Source: Ptychodera flava (lineage: Eukaryota > Hemichordata > Enteropneusta > Ptychoderidae). Taken from it: a stretch of 64,000 nt of DNA. Made by a program: the position numbers and the translations under genes. The stretch covers positions 20,054,872-20,118,871 of the forward strand of contig NW_027248277.1 of the NCBI RefSeq assembly GCF_041260155.1, written 5' to 3'. Shown here piece after piece: positions 37,077 through 48,900 of the stretch. The notes below the pieces were generated by a model that worked only from the letters and a program-made list of their open reading frames with translations, made no database searches and was not told the origin of the DNA. Position 1 is the stretch's first letter, and the number at the start of each line of letters is the position of its first letter.

Positions 37077-37768
37077 ATGGCTGAACACCCCTTCTTCATG
37101 ACATTACCTAGCAACGCATCCATGGAAGTTTTCCCAGACAATAAAGTGACAGGCTACACTGTGAAATTACCAAAGCACGTTTCCCTCCAGGGTAATTGGG
37201 AAGTGGCCTTGACGGAAATACATTACCCTTTCCTTGGTACAACGTGGTCGAGGGCAGAAACTTCCTTGTGTATGATGATCAGGACCATAGAAAAACACTT
37301 GTCAAAATACCTGCAGGTTACTATGATGATTTTGGAAGTATACTGACTACTCTGAGAGAGCGAGGTTTACCCGATGATGTCCTATTGACTTTCGACACAG
37401 TGTCCAGGAAAGTAACCGCTGATGTGAGTGAGGGTACCAGTCTCCACTTTCTTCCAGGTTTGGCTGAAATCATGGGATTTTATCCCAATACCATATTACG
37501 GCAGAAGAGTGATGCCCCCTTCATATTCAGTGTTCGAAACCTCTCTTCTCTCTATGTGTATTGCGATCTGGTGGACGACCAGTTGGTTGGAGACACCTTT
37601 GCACCACTGTTGAGAATAGAAAATGTGGAAGGGGTCCACGGACAGATGATCAACCACACCTTTCACACTCCATACTTTCTTCCCCTGAGAAATCGCGAAT
37701 TTGATACAGTAGAGGTCTACATAAGAGACGACACTGTCAGAGAGTACCATTCCAGAGTGGGAAAGTGA
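37077..37768 (+). pseudogene. Polinton minor capsid (penton-like, single jelly-roll) protein (fossil part)
   Basis: Starts MAEHPFFMTLPSNASMEVFP and continues TGYTVKLPKHVSLQGNWEVA, the typical opening of Polinton minor capsid proteins. Beta-rich sequence and a DTVEVYIRDD ending fit a single jelly-roll. It forms capsid vertices in the predicted virion. It lies directly before the major capsid group. Broken. Confidence 0.82.
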
Positions 37769-37820
37769 TCGTGACACTAGCCTTCAGAAAGCGACGCCCT
37801 ACACTGTTGTAGCCTGAACC

Positions 37821-38250
37821 ATGCCTTATAGACGTAAAATCTATGAAAGCAACCCAGCCACATACAGGAAGTTTTATGTGGATCAGGTGGGAAATGGAGC
37901 ATCGTTCCAGGGAGCAGCTGTGCAGCGAGGATATGGCTTAGGCGGTCTGTTGGGAGGTCTTTTCCGTGCAGCCACACCGCTGCTGAAACAAGGAGCCAAA
38001 GTCCTAGGGAGACAGGTGTTAAAAACAGGACTCAATATTGCAGGTGATGCACTCAGTGGACGTAACGTGAAGCATTCTGCCAAAGGCGACTGGTAAAAGC
38101 TGGAAAAGACCTAATGGCAGGAAGGGGTTTGAAACAGTTTTTCTCCCCTGGTGGCAGTGGTGGTATAAAACGCAGAGCGCCACGCAGAAGAGTCATTTCC
38201 TCCAAAGCAAAGCGACAGAGAAGATCTCTTGACATTTTTGACTAACATGG
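37821..38250 (+). pseudogene. Small glycine-rich Polinton protein (fossil part)
   Basis: Starts MPYRRKIYESNPATYRKFYV. It has a glycine-rich amphipathic stretch (GLGGLLGGLFRAATPLLKQG) and a basic C-terminal region with RRAPRRRVISSKAKR. Such proteins between minor and major capsid genes have been compared with adenovirus core or membrane-active minor proteins; the role here is inferred from position only. Confidence 0.6.
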
Positions 38251-38259
38251 CATTTCTTC

Positions 38260-39577
38260 ATGAACACTCCTGCGAATGTACAAAGAGTGAACTTGACTTG
38301 TTCACAGTTCCTCCACTCAGACCAGTGTGGAAGAGGACAATGGGAAGAAGTGCATCCCCTGACACACATAGTGGAATCGGGACCCATCGAATTTGTGATT
38401 TCGGGCTCGGGGGAAGACTACATAGATTTGTCCTCAACACTCCTTCTGATCAAGGCTAAGATCACAAAAGCTGATGGTAGTAACCTGGGTGCAGATGCAG
38501 CAGTGGGACCTGTCAATCTGTGGCTCCATTCACTGTTCAGTCAAGTGGATGTACACCTCAATGGCAAAATGATATCCAACCCCTCCCCTACTTACCCATA
38601 CCGAGCGATGATGGAGACGTTGTTAAATTATGGGAAGGAAGCCAAAGGCACCCATATTGGTGCTGCCCTATTCTTCAAGGACTATCACTTGAAAATGGAC
38701 GAAGTGGACCCTACTAAAGAAGGTGGGGAAGCAAACAAGGGACTGAAAAGCAGATATGCCTTCACATCTGGCAGTCAAGTTGTCGATATGGTTGGACCCA
38801 TCCATTCGGATCTCTTCTTTCAACCCAAGTATCTAATGAATGGTGTTGAATTACGTCTCAAACTCAACAGAAGCAAGAATGCCTTCTCTCTTGTGAGCTC
38901 TGCAGAAAATCCAAACTTCAAAGCAGTGGTCACAGAAGCTACAGTACTGGTCAGAAAAATTAAACTCAGTCCATCGGTACAGCTGGGCCATGCAGAAGCT
39001 TTAAAGCAGGGACCATCCAAGTATCCCATACATCGTTGTGTGATGAAAGTTCTGTCCATTTCTGGAGGTACAATGTCCTTCAACAAAGATCACATCTTTT
39101 TGGGACAGCTACCTAAACGTGTGGTCTTGGGTCTGGTGGACAACAATGCCTTCAATGGTTCATACAAGAAGAACCCTTTCAACTTCAAACATTATGACAT
39201 GACATCACTCGTCCTCAATGTCGGCGGAAAACAAATTCCAAGCAAAACCTCTGAAAATGGACTTCACCAGGGCCGGGGGTCAATCGTTCCTTATGGCCTA
39301 CTACTCCCTCTTTACTGGAACTAACAAAATGGGTCGGGATGAAGGCATCGATATCAATCGCTATGAATACGACAACGGATACACACTGTTTGCCTTTGAT
39401 CTCACACCGGACTTGTCTGCTGACGGAGGGCATTTGAACCTGATCAAAGAGGGCAACCTTGGCATAGAACTGCAGTTCAGACAAGCCTTGCCAAATACTG
39501 TGAATTTACTCGTGTATGGCGAGCTGGACAACGTGATCGAAATTGACAGAGATCGCAACATCCTGTTTGACTTTTGA
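38260..39577 (+). pseudogene. Polinton major capsid protein, double jelly-roll (fossil part)
   Basis: About 440 residues in all. Conserved segments include GPIEFVISGSGEDYIDLSST, VNLWLHSLFSQVDVHLNGK, TYPYRAMMETLLNYG and, near the C-terminus, GYTLFAFDLTPDLSADG and LLVYGELDNVIEID. This is the standard Polinton hexon-like capsid protein. Broken. Confidence 0.9.
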
Positions 39578-39609
39578 ATACGTGTCCTTCAACACTCGAA
39601 TAAGAAAGC

Positions 39610-40107
39610 ATGGACACCTTAGAGCTCAGGGAGATCTTGACTGGGGACAGGTACGCAGCATCTTCTTTTGTTGGGGTGATGGCCTCTGACAACTTGCCCA
39701 AGACAAGACTGAAATCATATCCAGCTGCTTTTGTTGCCAATGTGGACCCCAGCACCAAACCAGGAAAACATTGGGTTGCTTTCTACTTTGTGGATAGCAA
39801 TAATGGCGAATATTTCGATTCCTATGGACGTCCGCCCATCAAGACACCTTTCGAGACATTCCTGAAAAGAAATTCTCTTGACTGGATCTATAACAGGCAG
39901 AGACTCCAGGGACCCCTTTCTTCTGTGTGTGGACAGTACGTTCTCTATTATCTGCTGCATCGGTGCCGGGGATGGTCCATGCCGAACATTGTGAAGCAAT
40001 TCACTGAAGATTTGACTTTCAATGACTTTCTTGTCAATGATTTTATCGAAAAACTGACAGGTGTTGATTTTGACGTTTATGATGTTGACTTTTTAAAGAA
40101 GCGTTAG
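39610..40107 (+). pseudogene. PRO: Polinton adenovirus-type cysteine protease (fossil part)
   Basis: About 165 residues with the adenain/Ulp1-like layout. The catalytic His is in GKHWVAFYF, an acidic residue and an FDSYGRPP motif follow, a Gln lies in the middle part, and the nucleophile is in SSVCGQYVLYYLLH. The enzyme matures capsid precursors. This part looks whole and of normal length. AATAAA follows at about 40,175. Confidence 0.9.
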
Positions 40108-40588
40108 AATTTATCGTTCACTTTTCATTGCAAGTTAGCTGTTCTTTGTATATTTGCACTGGTGTTAACATTCAAATAAACTTGACAAGTTGTTCCATTG
40201 AAAACATTACCAGTGTGTATCATTTTTCCAAGGGTGGGTATAGCGGATTAGGATAAGGGCAGTTAAACAAAATAAATTAATCATCCACACTTCTCTTTCT
40301 CTCACTCAAAGACTGTAGACTGACAAGTTTTTCATCTTTAAGTCTTAACAGCACATTTTATTTTCTTAAATTCAAAACTTATAACACAAACATGAAATAG
40401 AATACAACAAGTTGTAAGTGTCCCGTACTGTTCTTGTACTCCTGAAGAAAGTCGGAGAAGAAACTTCAAGTAATTCATTGCATGCGTAACCTTTCAAAAA
40501 AGAGAACATCAAAAATAGCAACTCAAGCAAAAGGTGTGGCAAATAACTTTGAACGTTGAATGATACAATTGAAAACATTGCCGAAATT
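40108..40588. other. Polinton spacer between convergent genes
   Basis: AT-rich, no gene. It holds the polyadenylation-like AATAAA of the plus-strand group and, on the minus strand, the 3' end of the WW/PC4 gene. Confidence 0.5.
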
Positions 40589-41650
40589 CTAACAACTAGA
40601 AGATCCATTTGTTTCACACATGGACTCGATAATGTCATTGCAGAGAACCATTCCGTACACGGTAATATTGTCCATCAAGGCTTCAAAGCATCCCTCTGGA
40701 TCATCGGCCCATCGATAACACAGTAAGTGCAGCAATTCATCAAGGTCAATCAATCCGAAGTCCATTTGAAGGTTACAGATCTCTGCAACTTCCTGGACAG
40801 ATCTTTCCACGACAGACATGTCGATCCGTTCGGCAGCAGCTCCAAAGTATTTGGAAATCACTTCCCTCTGTCCGGCAGGTGTGCAACCATAATGTAGACA
40901 CTCGTGTTCCCTCTGGGACAGATAGTCATGTTGACATCCCTCACAGTTTTCACTCACAAGTTTATCAACTTCCTGTGAGATAAATTTCGCATAGATGTAT
41001 TTCACCAGCTTGCGTGCCACTTTCCTATCCAGGTCATTGGGGATGGGGGGTGGAGTGTACTCTGGAATAGAATGAATTAACTACAGGTCAACATCTGGAC
41101 AGCATCATCAACTCTCCCTACGATACATTTTAACTGACACCACTCATCCAGTCTTAATGTAATACCTTTCTTGGTTGGTATCAACTGACCAGTCTTCTCC
41201 TGCTTAAAGAACTCACGAATGCCAACATAGGCACTTCCCTTGTACATCTTGACACTAACAAGCCTAGCAGATGTCTCCATTGAAGAAAGTTGAAATCGAA
41301 ACTCCTTCTCACCTGTTTGAGTGTGACATCACTGGTGACGGGTCTCGAGTGCACTTGGAGTACAGTTGCGGCTGGCTATCTGTCACATCTGTACTTTGAG
41401 AATCGAACAGAAGGGGTGTTGATGGTGGTTCTACGGCAGGCTCAGGAAGGGTGGGACTGTGGTTGCCAGGGGAACTGGCTGTAGGCGCATCAAAACCTTC
41501 TGGAACACCAGGCATTGACCATCGGCTTTCATTGGTTTTGATATTGAAGTAATAGGGCCTCTCTACCCTAGCTGAATAACATTTGCGCCATCCCTGCTGG
41601 CACTGGCTCGGTGTAAGGTCACAAGTCGCCATAGCTGTATGCATCTGCAC
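40589..41650 (-). pseudogene. Opposite-strand Polinton gene: WW domain, PC4-like domain, Cys-rich C-terminus (fossil part)
   Basis: The N-terminal part (41.3-41.65 kb) has a WW domain, GWRKCYSARVERPYYFN... ending SRWSMP. From memory it is closest to the WW domain of PCIF1, which binds the RNA polymerase II tail. A Pro/Ser-rich linker follows. The middle part (about 41.08-41.28 kb) reads VSVKMYKGSAYVGIREFF and GITLRLDEWCQLK, the fold signature of the ssDNA-binding coactivator PC4/SUB1. The C-terminal part (40.6-41.05 kb) has ENCEGCQHDYLSQREHECL, a Cys/His motif seen in many uncharacterised proteins of aquatic animals. GT/AG-like borders between the parts suggest a spliced gene. Nuclear transcription control is the likely role, by inference. 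Confidence 0.7.
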
Positions 41651-41947
41651 TTGTCAAAGGTCAGAGCTCGAATGAGGCCCTGAGTGGCCCTGATCTCTTT
41701 TAAAGAGTGTGCTCATTTGCATAACTTCAAATCAACGAATCAAAACTCTTAAATTCAAATACGCCAATCAGAGGAAGACTCTGAGTCCTCCCATCGTGCT
41801 TTGCAGCATTCAAACCAGCCAATCATCGTCTACTTCAATATATCAGCCACATTACGAATTTTCCCAGACTTAGGGGATCAACATCTGCTTCACAATCGAC
41901 TGTCACCTCCCTGCATTATACTACCCCCCCCCCAAAAAAGGGTCAAA
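41651..41947 (-). promoter_or_regulatory. Probable promoter of the opposite-strand Polinton gene
   Basis: Upstream of the WW gene (minus sense) are a TTTAAAAG box (about 41,696-41,706), a perfect octamer ATGCAAAT (41,715-41,722, read on minus) and two CCAAT boxes (about 41,764 and 41,817). These resemble an RNA polymerase II promoter. The set mirrors the CCAAT plus TATA arrangement at the other end of the element. Confidence 0.45.
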
Positions 41948-42523
41948 CTCCTGCCAAACTTGGCAAATTGCTTATTTTGACTGGGCTAGGGGGTCCAAAT
42001 CATCGGCGCCTGCGGCACCTCAAACCACCTTCTGCCAAAACCCCAAAACCTCACTGAACCTCCTGCCAAAATCTGAAACCTCACTGAACCTCCTGCCAAA
42101 AATTACAAAAAATGCAAATTTTGACTGGGCTAGGGGGTCCAAATCGTCGGCGCCTGCGGCAACTCACTGAACCTCCTGCCAAAACCCCAAAACCTCACTG
42201 AACCTCCTGCCAAAATCTGAAACCTCACTGAACCTCCTGCCAAAAATTTGCAAATTGCTAATTTTGACTGGGCTAGGGGGTCCAAATCGTCGGCGCCTGC
42301 GGCACCTCAAACCACCTCCTGCCAAAATCCCCCGAACCTCACTGAACCTCCTGCCAAAATCTGAAACCTCACTGAACCTCCTGCCAAAATTTCAAACCTC
42401 ACTGAACCTCCTGCCAAAAATTTGTAAACCTCACTGAACCTCCTGAACCTCCTGCCAAAAAACCGTGAACCTCACTGAACCTCCTGCCAAAATCCGCCCG
42501 TTACAGTGCGACCTATTACTACT
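41948..42523 (-). repeat. Right terminal inverted repeat of the Polinton
   Basis: About 575 bp, the reverse complement of the left end with one extra module. Complementary units (CACTGAACCTCCTGCCAAAA) and the GGGTCCAAATCGTCGGCGCC module alternate as on the left. The outer 240 bp match almost perfectly, the inner part less so because the number and order of subunits differ. Confidence 0.9.
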
Positions 42524-42529
42524 TATATA
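42524..42529. repeat. Right target-site duplication of the Polinton (TATATA)
   Basis: Direct repeat of 25,534-25,539, immediately after the terminal ACTACT of the element. Confidence 0.8.
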
Positions 42530-42559
42530 AATATCTGATAGATGACAGACCTGTTTTAG

Positions 42560-44231
42560 ACCTCTAATTACCGGATGCGCTATTTTGCGGGTTGCGGGCT
42601 GCGGGTTGCGGGCATAAAAAAATGCGTGATTTTCGGTATCATTTTCGCTAGTAGTTAGAATGAATGCTAAAAGAGTATCTAGATGTATTTGTTTATGGAA
42701 TAAAAGCCGTGAACTTCTTGAATAATGCCGTTATTTCAGCTTACATCTGGTAAAGCGCCACCAACGTCAGAATAGTCCATTCCCATCCAACATTCGCCGT
42801 TGCACAGCGCACTGCAGATCGAAGCTTTCGAAATGATATGACTGAACACGGATGAGTTATAATATGAACACAAGACATATTTCACAACAACTCGCTATAT
42901 TAACGTTTTATGTTATGATTAGGATGGATAGTTTAAAAGTAAGTTTCGGATCGTTGACAGCACAGATGAACTGGGCGATGAACTTCAGTTCGTTGAAACT
43001 CGACACGCCTAATAATTTGTTACTTTTTCATAGAATGCCATGCCCTTCTCACACTTCAGATTAGTTCAACCGCCGATAAAAGCACAATTTTCAGAATCGT
43101 TTTCAATGCCGTTTAAAATTATTTTATTGTGGTGAACACGATAATAGTCCTAGGAAACTTTTCATAGTCACGCTGGATCAAATGCATATGGAGCGACTAT
43201 CATGCTGCAGGTGCAAGTCATAGAATATGTTCATGATATTAGGAGATACACAATTATTGAGAGCTGCAGAACACAAACTCATCCAAAAATATTCCTATTA
43301 GATCGATTCCTGAAAATAAGTCAACGCACCGACGTGTTTTTCCCGCTGAAATTCTCTCGTAAAATGTTAGCGGAATGTCGTTCTCTGTGGTCGTGACCTC
43401 GGTTGAACCGAAACGGCAAAGTAAGCTAAGTCCATTGTCGTACGTCTTTTTCTTTTAAAGATTTCATGAAAAATACACGGCATTTAAATACACAACACTT
43501 CTACGCTTTTTGAAGTCAAATCTTTCCTTACACATTGCATTTAAGTAGGCATTGTTTAATTTTCTGTATGTGTTGCCCTAGAACCGAATTGTGAATAGAT
43601 GCATTACAAAGAATTTACTTCCTATGGCCTGATACTAGAAATGTAACAATTTTCATTCCGCGATAAGTGGCGACATTTCCGAGGCGCGAATTTTTTTGTC
43701 AGTCTGGTATTATTTCTCACTCACATCCATGGCAAGAAAGAAAAGTGATTTCAGATCCCAAATTATTTGTAATGGCCAGGCAGCTCGGAACAAATAAATT
43801 GGTCCTCGGAATCGCCGCTTTTAGTTTAGCAGATTTTGATTTTTTTTCAGAAACATGACGTATATATTTTCACCCACTTGGTTTGGTCTGTTATAGCATC
43901 TTTAGTCCAAAAAAATCAATTTTACAGCATATATGTTTTCAACAGCCTTCAAATGTACAGTATTATGTTAAAATACACAATATGGATATGTTGTGTTTCA
44001 TTAATTTTAACCATCTTGACCTGATGTTGAAATATGGATGTGAATATGGACTTGGCAGGAAAGGGATACTGTACGATAGACCTGATCATGATTATTGATA
44101 ATAGACACCTTCTAAAGGTTTTATTTCTTATATACTAATGCCATATTACATATATTAGAAATCTAGCCATAATTCTAAAAACCCGCAGCCCGCAACCCGC
44201 AGCCCGCACTTTAGCAGATACCTCTAATTAC
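42560..44231. mobile_element. ~1.65-kb element with (TGCGGGY)n inverted ends
   Basis: Near the left end is TGCGGGTTGCGGGCTGCGGG (from about 42,586); near the right end is its complement (44,181-44,208). A 12-bp direct repeat ACCTCTAATTAC flanks the whole (42,560-42,571 and 44,220-44,231). The interior is AT-rich with no recognisable transposase. A non-autonomous DNA transposon, perhaps hAT-like, is the best reading; the duplication length is not typical, so the exact boundaries are open. Confidence 0.55.
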
Positions 44232-45122
44232 AGCGAAAACGGAGTCAGCGTGGACTCTCTGTTGTGCAGCGCAACAAAGTAAACGCAGCCACAGACTTTT
44301 TTTCAGACAGAACACCCAAACTAAACGCCATCAAAGGCACACCGCCTATTCAATCAATCCCACAAATCAAACAAAAGATTCAGTTTGTATTCTTATTGTA
44401 ACAAAAAGTTCCTCATAATGAGTTGAGAATAAAACCAAAATTATGGTAAATCCTGTACAGAAGGAGCTTGAACGGCGCAGTATCAAGTTTTTTGCGTCTG
44501 CATACACAAACTTCCTTGGTCAATCGAGGTGGTAGCTTCAGCGAAACTCAGACTGGGACAGCATCTACCAAATAAACATCGCAGCGAGCAGCTCAATTTA
44601 GATTGTTGCCAGTACTGCCATTATTATACACCTTATTATTCGATGCCACCTTCATCACCCTACGTCTATTATAAACGTCTAGATTAAATTCCGACGATAG
44701 CGAGCAAACCGTCATATGACTGTGTGACCGACTCCTCTGCCCCTCCCCCGCACACAACAGCGACTATCCCTAGTGTGTTTTCCACAGACACTGTCCGTGT
44801 TTAGCGTCAGTTGTTTTTCCCGAAGACGGAAACCCTCGCTTCAGTTTCTGAGTTGGACATAATCATTGATAATATTGAAAGTTAACTATTTCAGTTTTTT
44901 GTTGTTCGAATAACGGATATATTTTTCTAACATATCCATGATGAAATCAACACGTTCACAAAAAGTAAATCCCGGTATTAAACGCCAGCACGCCTTTTCA
45001 ATAAAAAATATTTCGTGGCATTTGCTACATTGTCTGTGTGTTTTGTCTGTAAAAACGTCTGTGGCTGCGTTTATTTTGTTGCGCGGCACAACAGAGAGTC
45101 CACGCTGACTCCGTTTTCGCTG
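44231..45122. mobile_element. ~0.9-kb inverted-repeat element (CAGCGAAAACGG ends)
   Basis: The left arm CAGCGAAAACGGAGTCAGCG (44,231 onward, about 70-75 bp with imperfect pairing) returns reverse-complemented at about 45,050-45,122. Both arms contain the TCTCTGTTGTGC/GCACAACAGAGA block and the CAGCCACAGAC/GTCTGTGGCTG block. No transposase was seen. A diverged partial copy lies at 50,850-51,090. CAG...CTG ends would suit a hAT-type MITE, but no clear 8-bp target duplication was found. Confidence 0.7.
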
Positions 45123-45480
45123 TAATATACATACATATAGCAAAATGGGAATAAATTATCTTAATCAAAACGTTTATCAAACATGAACAATGCCGTGAGA
45201 TGATTGAGTGTATAAATACAATGCTCATATGAAAATTGCTAACAATACGACATTAAACTGGTCCAATAATCACTTTCATTCAAGGTCCATGGGACATTTG
45301 AGATTTACAAATTTAAGTAGGACCATCCTGAACCACTGAAAGTTAGTGGTGGTACCTGGTGTCCGGAATGGGTAAGCGTACCCTGCTAGCATGCTACACC
45401 CGTCAGGATTGGTCCCAAAATTGTCTACATATTGTATGAAGTGATACAGTCTATGAATAAGCCGGGAATGCTGTCGCTAA
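45123..45480. other. Unassigned intronic sequence
   Basis: AT-rich sequence between the inverted-repeat element and the minisatellite of locus C. No gene or repeat was recognised. Confidence 0.4.
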
Positions 45481-45599
45481 TCATTTGAGTGACAAGTTAT
45501 GAACAGCAGGTAAGGAGTGCAAAACAATAAGAAAACAGAAGGTTCCTGACCGAGTGGAGCCATAATCTGACAGCACAAAGGGTGCCAAATCATAGAGTT

Positions 45600-45960
45600 T
45601 GTAAATTAAGTAGCCAAAATAATGAGATTTGAGTGGCAGGTTTGGTAACATAGTAACTAATCTGAGTAATTGCCACAGATTTTGTCGCAAAACTCCAACC
45701 AAGAGACCCAATGTGAAGTCACAGGTAACAACGTCATCAAATACTTGACACTATGCTACAGAACTGGTAACAAAGTAGAAACAAAACTTACTGTATACAA
45801 AGTCACAGAATTGGCAACAATGTAACAAAATGAAATTAGGTCACTGAATTAATAACAAAGTAACCAATATTACAGCATACTGCAGTGAATCAATTGGTAA
45901 CAAATTATTGAGTGCTGTGCATGTACCATATCAGTTGATATGTGTGGAATTGTGAGAATG
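45600..45960. repeat. Degenerate minisatellite and EGF-exon relic, locus B/C boundary
   Basis: Repeats of the GGTAACAAAGTA type, then GTGCTGTGCATGTACCAT, a short relic of the EGF exon that is intact at 60,031-60,100. It corresponds to 4129-4400 and 16,040-16,460. Confidence 0.55.
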
Positions 45961-48900
45961 TGGAAATTCATTAGCCTGTACAATCTCTGTCCTATCAGGC
46001 TTGCACAGGCATGATAGAGCAGAGACAGGTGTCAATGAGAGGAGTTATAACACTAATGACATTGAACTCAAGAGCACTAGTTTAAAAATATCATTATGTA
46101 GTCGAGCGTGGCGATGTGTTACTGATCCTATTGGCATGTCCATCTTCAAATAATTCAATAGAAATAAGACAAACGACTATTGTGGTTGTAGGATTCATGG
46201 CTTCAAAGACAGTTGCATTTAAACAGTTTAGTCTGACTGAGAAAAATTGTCATGCTTATATGTTGGTGCTTCAGCCAACATGATAACTTGGTCTGGCAAA
46301 TGCATATTACCTTAATGAACTGTCAATTAAAAAAACATATCAAGTATAATTATAATTATAACGCATAAACTTTATTTACAACTTGTGTTAGCTCTCTTTA
46401 AATAAGTTATTTCTCTTGAGAAAATCTAATAACAAAACTTGAAATAATAACAACAGCACACAACTGTGTAAAAATTGTAAAACAACATAAAGTGTAATGG
46501 CAAACACACACTGCCAAAACTCAGAAATCTGATAAAGGCAGAATGATAAAGGCATGGACAAAAATAATACATTTCACCTGTTTTCTCAACAGCTTTAAAA
46601 GGAAAAACAATCAAGATGCACTCTTCCTTTTTCTAATTTTCATAATCACTAGCAATTCTTTCATTTCAAGCTTGCCAAGCATTCTTTTTAATTTAAACTC
46701 TTGGAGCTGTAGTTTCATGCTCACTGAGTATTTTTTCTAAATAAGTAAATCCTATAGCTATACATCTGTTTGTACAGCATTGTTGAACTTCACAATTTTC
46801 TGGGTTTTTTTGCTGAAAATATTTTTCAGAATTACTGGAAGCTAGAAATGAACATTAAAATTCAATATTTGGACTCAAAAAGTAAGTCAAATTGTTTGAG
46901 TCATAGTTGCCAGAGTCATTTCTCTTCACATAAAATCAAATTTTTGTTGAACTAGGACTCAAAATTAAATAACATACTTTCAAATCACAATTTTCATATG
47001 TCTCTGCTGTTAATTTCATGATATTAAACTATTACCACATTGTTGAAAATCCTCCATTGTTAAATTCTAGCTCTGATATCATTTGCAGTCTTCATTATTC
47101 ATGTAAAATGTGAGCAACATTTTATGTTGTTTGTCAGTTGCCTGGCAAGTCAAAAGACGATGCCACCGCAAGGACCCCATCAACACCCACCACAACGACA
47201 CATCCCATGTCTCATATTTTGGCTTGGATAAGGGTTTAGGGTGGATATCCAGGAAGTAACTGTGGTTGAACCACCATTGGTAGGACTTATTACCATGGTA
47301 AAGAAAGACATATTGTTATTTTGACTTCAGCATACGGAATAACAAAGTAAGTTGGTAAGAAGTAATATCAGTGTCACAGTTTTAAAGACCTTAATTAAAT
47401 TTACAGAAATGGACAAAGCTGTAACAAAGTAGCAAAGAAATATAAATTCTTTGGCACATTTCTTTCTAAATTCTAGCTGCCTTTGGCACTTTTTATTCTA
47501 TTTACATTCTTCTGAAAAAATTGAATACTGCTAGGTAATTTTCATGGCAAAATGTAAACAAAAAGCTTCATGACAAGCACACACAATAATGTATCATTTT
47601 GATACATAAATAAGACATAGTCAAGATATTGGCATCAAGTCTTTGATTGGCTGTTGGTTTACCAAAGTATACTGCTTAGCCAATCAAGTAGCTTTTAACA
47701 AAGCCAATGCAAATTAAAGCATGAATGGCTGACTATGATTGGATGACTGTAAATAGTGAAGGCTGGCAAGTTATAATCTTCTCTCTTGTGAAAGATTATA
47801 TAATAGCACACATGATTTCAAAAGTCCTCATCATTTCAAACATTACAGTCTGAAAAATAACAATAAATAGAAATGTATCGCTCAACAAAATTGCAAATAA
47901 GTGTTAACACAAAAATTCCCATTTTCTTACTTTCACAGGATATGATGAAAATTACAAGTCGTGCAAGAAAGCTTGGTTTTGTAGTGGTCATTAACTACAA
48001 ACAATCTTACTTTTGGATTGAAAGTACCGTGTTTGTACAAGATACTGTAAAGAGTTTTGACAAGGTTCAAATGAGAAAAGTAGTAAGAAATCCTCCGATT
48101 ATCATTCTTCATAATTGAGGAATTTCGTGATGATGTGCTGCTGATGACAACATAACTGTCCTTATTTTGTTGATAAAATCAATGTTTTACTTAGAAGATG
48201 TACTTAGACTAAAGGTTACATGATAAAATTTGGAAGTAATAGATGGCAGAAATGAGGTTTGCGGAGAAATGCCTGTTTTTGGAACAATATCAACTGGTCT
48301 TCTCATCCCTTAATTAGAGACCTTCAGTATTTGAATTTTGTTCCAGTTTTTGCCTTTTAGCCCCTGCCATCACAGTTTGGTAGACATGAAATTCAGACAC
48401 TTGTGTAAATTTTGAAGTATTTATATGTGATACTGTGTTTAGTAATGTTGGTTATCTGCAAATGTAAGCTCCTCTGCTTCCTTTGCACTGCACTTGTTTT
48501 TGAGGGTATTTTGTAATGTTGCAACTTTCAGCTACAGGGCACCTTAGTTACTCTTTTGATAAATTTGAACATTTAAAAGATCAAATTCTCCCAAATAAGT
48601 TTCAACTGTGTTCAAAATGAACGTCAGTTTGTGTGAAAACGTGATGCATTCATGAGAAAATAAAAAGTGGAAAATGGCTATAGGTGCCTTGCTGTTTAAC
48701 AGAGTGACTGACACGTCACTTTGTCATAGAAATCAGTGTTTCAGAGATATGCAAGCCTTAAATGGATACAACATTCAACATCGCTTTGGTAGTTTCATAT
48801 CACATGGTTTTTGATAAGTTTGGTAAATTTGCAGAAATGTCGGTATCTTTACTTGCATATGCAAAATTATAATCGTGCCGGTATGGTATGGTATAAAGGC

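Larger units (their letters stand above)
25540..42523 (+). mobile_element. Polinton/Maverick, 16,984 bp, full-length but broken fossil
   Basis: The element begins AGTAGTAATAGG and ends CCTATTACTACT, the AG...CT termini usual for Polintons, between TATATA target duplications. Parts from left to right: long inverted repeat; promoter and leader; zinc-finger/type B polymerase; small zinc-finger protein; packaging ATPase; small basic protein; conserved linker protein; integrase with chromodomain; minor capsid protein; small glycine-rich protein; major capsid protein; adenovirus-type protease; opposite-strand WW/PC4/Cys-rich gene; right inverted repeat. All hallmark genes are present in the order typical of animal Polintons. 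I count roughly eight to ten interruptions across the element, so it is broken. The outer 240 bp of the two ends differ at only a few sites by eye, so the insertion looks young. Confidence 0.95.

Noticed and set aside
43202-44098. Open frames inside the (TGCGGGY)n-ended element considered as a transposase
   Set aside because: All are shorter than about 75 codons and show no DDE, hAT-dimerisation or other transposase motif.
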